A DNA stretch of 59,214 nucleotides from Phycisphaeraceae bacterium. GTDB lineage: Bacteria; Planctomycetota; Phycisphaerae; Phycisphaerales; Phycisphaeraceae. The stretch is taken from contig PAIY01000117.1 in assembly GCA_002704825.1 (NCBI GenBank), positions 1 through 59,214 of the forward strand. Reading direction: 5' to 3'. The notes under the pieces are model-generated. The model made no database searches and was not told the DNA's origin. It worked only from the letters and a program-made list of their open reading frames with translations. The translations under genes and the position numbers were made by a program. Positions within the stretch are counted from its first letter, which is position 1. Each line of letters begins with the position of its first letter. Below are positions 50,601-56,600 of this stretch, piece after piece.

Positions 50601-53600
50601 CGCGATCACCGATGGCACAGGCACAGCCGGTGACGGTGGCAGCGTGACCGTTTCAACTGGTGGTGCAGATAGCTCGGAAATCATCCTTGAAGGCACCATC
50701 CAGGCCACAGGCGGTGCGGTGAACGCATCAACCGGTAACGCCGGTGCAGGTGGTACCGTGACGGTTTCCACGACGGGTACCAACAGTGAAATCGAAAACT
50801 ATGACTACTTCGACGCCAGCGGCGGTAACGCCAGCGGCGGTAACGCCACGGACGGTACGGGTGGTGCAGGTGGTCAGATCATCATCTCCACGGGTGCAGG
50901 TGCTACCAACTCCTACATTGTGATCGACGGTGACCTGGCGGCAGTCGGTGGCGACAGTGTCACCGGTGCCGGCGGCAGCGCCAACGCCGATGCCATCAAT
51001 ATCTCCACCCAGGGTGAAGACGCCAGCGTCGACATCTACAACGATCTGTACACCGAAGGTGGTGACACAACCGGTGCTTCAGCTTCCAATGCAGGTAACG
51101 CCGGTGGCATCACGATCGGCACGACCGGCGACTCTGCTTACATCGCCAGTTCCGGTGACTTCTACGGTGACGGTGGTTCGACCTCCGGCACCTCCACCGC
51201 GGGCGACGGCGGCACGGGTGCCCAGGTCACAATGACCACCGAAGGCCTTGATGCCTTCATCGAAATCAACGGCGAAATTTCCGCTGACGGTGGCAACAGC
51301 TTCCTTGGCTTGGCCGGCAGTGCATTCCAGGCCGGTGACGCCATCACCATCACGACACTGGGTGACGCTGCTTACATCGACTTCTATGACGATGTGCATG
51401 CCGATGGTGGTTTCACCACGGGTGCATCAAGCTCCAACGCCGGTAACGCTGGTGACATCACCATCTCCACATCCGGTATTGCGTCCGGGAACGTCAATGC
51501 CAGCATCTATCTTGCTGACGGCGTGACCATCGCTGCGGTCGGTGGTGACACGGATGCAGCTTCCACAGCCGGTGACGGTGGCGTGGGTGGTGTGATCAAT
51601 CTCAACACCTTTGGTCATGATGGCAACATCACCATTGAAGGCAATATCTATGCCGACGGCGGTGATTCAAACGGTACCACGGGCACCGGCGGTGCAGGTG
51701 GCGAAGTCTACCTGACCACAACCGGCCTCAATGCTGATATCCTTCTGGTCGACACCGCTGAAGTCACCGCCTGGGGCGGCGAATCGGCCAACGGCTCAGG
51801 CGGAAACGGTGGCCATGTCGAAATGACCACCGATTTGGACAATTCAACCATCACTCTCGAAGCTGACAGCTACGTCTCCACACAGGGTGGCGATGGTGCG
51901 ATCAACGGCGGCAGCGGTGGCAACTCCATCCTCATCACCACGGCCGGCAACAGTGCCACAATCACCGTCGATGGTGAGCTGGAAACTGACGGCGGTGCAG
52001 CAGCCAACGGTGACGGCGGTGCAGGCGGGTTCATCACCCTCTCCACCACAGGCAGTACCTCCAACATCGAGATTCAGAACGATGCCAATATCCATGGCAA
52101 CGGCGGTAACTCGACCACCGGTGGCACAGCCGGTGCCGGTGCTGAGATCACCATCCAAACCGACACGGGCAGCTCTGATATCAACATCACCGCTGACCAG
52201 GCCATCTCGGCAGTCGGCGGCGTGGGTGCGGGTACCTCCAACGGTGGTACCGGCGGCCAGATCACCATCAACACCGACTCGGGTATCATTTCAGTCGGCA
52301 ACACCGGCGGTGTGATCACCCTTGATGACAATGTCACCCTGATCACCAGCTCCGGCAACGCGACCGGTACCGGTAATGCAGGCAATGATGCCAACGGTGC
52401 AGGTAACGCCATCACCCTCACCACCAACGGTGGGGATGCCGACATCAACATCGGCGACTTCGTGAACCTGACCACCACCGGTGGCACAGGCACCGACGGA
52501 CAGGGTGGCGACGGTGGCAACGTCCTGGTGACCACGCTGGGCGCCACATCCGATATCGTCACAGCAACCTCGCTGACCATCACCACCTCAGGCGGCGCCG
52601 GCAACGGAACCGACAACGACGCAGGTGATGCCGGTACAGTGACCATCTCCACAGACGGAGTGACCTCCACCATCAGCCTCGGCCAGAACAACACCATCAA
52701 CGCAATCGGTGGTGCTTCGGCGGACGGCCTGGGCGGTGCGGGTGGTACTGTGCTCATCGATACCGACCTTAATAATGCAACCATCACCACGGCAGCCAAT
52801 GTCGATATCACCACCAGCGGTGGTGCGGCAGCAACCGACCAGAACGGTGGTGCGGCTGGCAGCGTGACCTACTCCACCGACGGTGCCAATGCTGGCATCA
52901 CACTCGGTGCGGATAACACCATCACTGCCATCGGCGGTGCAACCGATACCGGTACAGCAGGTGGTGCAGGCGGTGCAGTCAATGTCACCACCGGCGGCAA
53001 CATCGCTTCGATTCTCACCGGTACCAACCTGGACGTCATCACCACCGGTGGTGCGGCCAACACGGGTACAGGCGGTGATGCAGGCGATGTGACCATCTCC
53101 ACTGATGGAGCGGTGTCGGGCATCACGCTCGGAGCCACCAACACCATCACAGCCAACGGCGGCCAAACCGTCACCGGCACGGGTGGCAACGGCGGTGCAA
53201 TCCTTGTGGATACCGATGGGGATGCTGCAAGCATCACCACCGGCGATGACCTGGATGTCGACGCCGTCGGCGGTGCAGCAACCGGACTGGGCATCGGTGG
53301 CAACGGTGCAAGCTTTACGGCTTCCACCGATGGCGATGCCTCGAGCATCGACCTGGGCACCGGCTCAGTGAACGTCGGCGGTGGTGACGGCCTTAACAAC
53401 GGTGGCATCGGTGGCACCATCGATATCAACACCGATGGCATCTCGGCAACCATCGAAGTCGAAACCACGCTCGATACCACCGGCGGTGACGGCACCAACG
53501 GAACCGGCGGCAACGGCGGTGCCGTGACCATCACCACCGATGAAGCGAACTCAACCATCACCCTGCTCGAAGCTGCTGACGTCACCACCTCCGGTGGCGC

Positions 53601-56600
53601 CGGTGCCACGGCAGGCGGTAACGCTGGCAACATCACCATCAACTCCGACCTCGACGGTTCGGGTGATGAAGATGGCAACTCCGTGACACTCAACTCCGAT
53701 CTGGCTGCCAACGGTGGCAACATCACCGGTGCAGCGGGTACAGCAGGAACCGGTGGCACAGTGTCCATCTCCACCGATGGTTCTTCAGCAGGTATCACGC
53801 TGGCATCCACCGGCAGCCTCAATGCTCAGGGTGGTGACGCCACCAGTGCAGCAGGTGCTGGCGTCGGTGGCCAGGGTGGTACGATTGCCATCACGACCGA
53901 AGATTCAAACGGTGCGGACACCGATTCGGACATCACCCTCAATGCTGCAGTCAACGCTTCGGGCGGCGACTCAGTTGGCTCAGGCAACGCCGGCGACGCC
54001 GGTGTGGTTGCAAGTGCCGCAGGTAATGTCACCATCTTCACCGCAGGTGACTCAAGTGACATCATCTCCACCAGCACCATCACCAACTCCGGTGGTGCGG
54101 CAATCGGCTCAGGTAACGGTGGTAACGCAGATGTGATCACCATCGAAACCACCGGCACAACAGCCAACATCACCATCGTCTCGGCAACGGCCGCAGGCGG
54201 TGCTGCAACCGCTGGCGAAGGTGGCAACGGTGCCCTGATCGACATCGACACCAATGGCACAACCTCCACGGTGACCGCAACCGGCGACCTCAACACGGTC
54301 GGTGGTGCAGGTACAACCCTCGGCGGTGACGGCGGTGAAGTTGATGTCACAACCGACGGCACCGACGCAACCATCACCTTGGCAACCATTACCACCAACG
54401 GTTGCCTGGCAACAACCGGTGATGGCGGCAACGGTGGTCAGGTCGACATCGACACCAACGGTGCATCAGGTGCTTCGGTCACCATCAACGGTGCAGTCAC
54501 CACGGTCGGCGGTCAATCCGACAACTCTGACGGTGGTACAGGCGGTGATGTCGAAATCAACACCAATGGCACAACCAGCGGTATCACCATTTCCACCATC
54601 ACAACTGACGGTGGCGATGTGACCAACGGCGATGCAGCGGCAGATGATGGCGGTGACGGCGGTTCTGTCGCTTTGACAACCATAGGCGATTCCAGTGCCA
54701 TTTCACACGGCGACATCTCGACTGAAGGTGGTTCGGTTACCAACACCGGTACCGGTGGTTCAGGTGCTGGCGTAAGCATCAACACGTCGGGCACGAATAG
54801 TTCAATTTCAGGTACCAATATCACAACCGACGGTGGTGATACCGATACAGGTGCTGGCGGTAATGCCAGCGGCGTGATCCTCGATACCAACAGCACTGAC
54901 GCTGGTGCGAACTCCGATATCACCTACACTGGGACAATCTCGGTTCAGGGTGGAGACTCCAACGTCTCCGGTAACGGTGGCGGTGGTAGCCTTGTTCAAA
55001 TCCGAACCGATGGCGGCCTCTCCGATATCAACCTCGTCAACGTCATCACCTCCGGCGGCAATGCAACCTCTGGCAACGGTGGCGGCGGTGGTACCATCGA
55101 CATTGACACCAATGAAACCACCGCGACCGTCACGGTCACCGGTGCTCTGACAACCTCAGGTGGCAACTCTGCTGCCAACGGTGATGGTGGCGACGGTGGT
55201 CAGGCTCGAGTCACCACCGACGGTGTGGATTCAACCATCACCCTTAATACCATCACCACTGACGGTGGCTCTGCGACCAACGGTGATGGCGGATTCGGTG
55301 GCGGCGTCGACATCGACACCAACGGTGCTTCAGGTGCTTCGGTCACCATCAACGGTGCCGTCTCAACAGTTGGCGGTCAGACCACCAGCTCTGATGGCGG
55401 CTTTGGTGGCAACGTCGACATCCAAACCGATGGCACGACCTCTGGCATCACCACATCAACCATCACCACCGACGGTGGCGATGTGACCGCTGGTGATAAC
55501 AGTGTCGACGACGGTGGTCAGGCTGGCACGGTCAACATCGTGACCAACTCCACCGACGGTTTGGCTGACTCAGATGTCACCACCGGCGATATCTCCGCTC
55601 AAGGCGGTAGTGTCACCGGCACGGGAACCGGCGGCAACGGTAACACCGTGTCCCTCGAAACCAATGGCGGTAATAGTGAAATCATCACCACCAACATCAC
55701 CACCGACGGTGGCAGCACCCAAACCGGTGATGGTGGTAACGCTGGACTCATTGGCTTGTATACCAATGAAAATATCACCGCAGCCAATTCCGATATCACT
55801 GTGTCCGGTACCCTGTCTGCTCAAGGCGGTGCTTCCACAGTTGATGGCGATGGTGGTACCGGTAACACCGTCGAAATCGATACCTATGGTGGTGGAAGTG
55901 ACATCAACCTCGACTCCACCGGCAACAACATCATCACCGACGGTGGCGATGCGGTCATCGGCAACGGTGGCCAGGCTGGCAGTGTCCGTGTTTACACCAA
56001 CGAAGATGACGCGGCAGCCAATGCCAATATCGAAATCGACGGCACGATCTCCGCTATCGGCGGCAGTTCAACCGATACCGGCAACGGTGCAATTGGTAAT
56101 TCAGTTGGCATCCGCACCGCGGGGGGGGCAAGTGATATCACCTTCACCCTCAGCGGCCTGAACATCATCACCGACGGTGGTGATGCCCAAACAGGCAACG
56201 GTGGCATTGCTGGACTGGTTGACATCCAGACGACCTCAACGGCAAATCCAGCCGGTTCCGATATCACCCTGGCCGGTTGGGTCTATGCCCGCGGCGGTGA
56301 TGCCACAACGGGCAACGGTGCTTCGGGCGGTTTTGTCACCATCAGCACCGAAGGCGGTGAAAGTGACATCCTCCTGTCCAACACCGATACCAATATCAGC
56401 ACAATCGGTGGCAACGGTTCAACCGCGGCAGGTCAGGGTCAAGCGATTCTCATCGATACCGATGGCACCAGCTCAACCATCACCACCAACGGCACCATCA
56501 CCTCCAACGGTGGTAACAACACCGCAACGGGCGATGGTGGTCAAGCTGGAACGATTGACATCAGCACTGACGGTGACTTGGCAACCATTGATATCAACGG

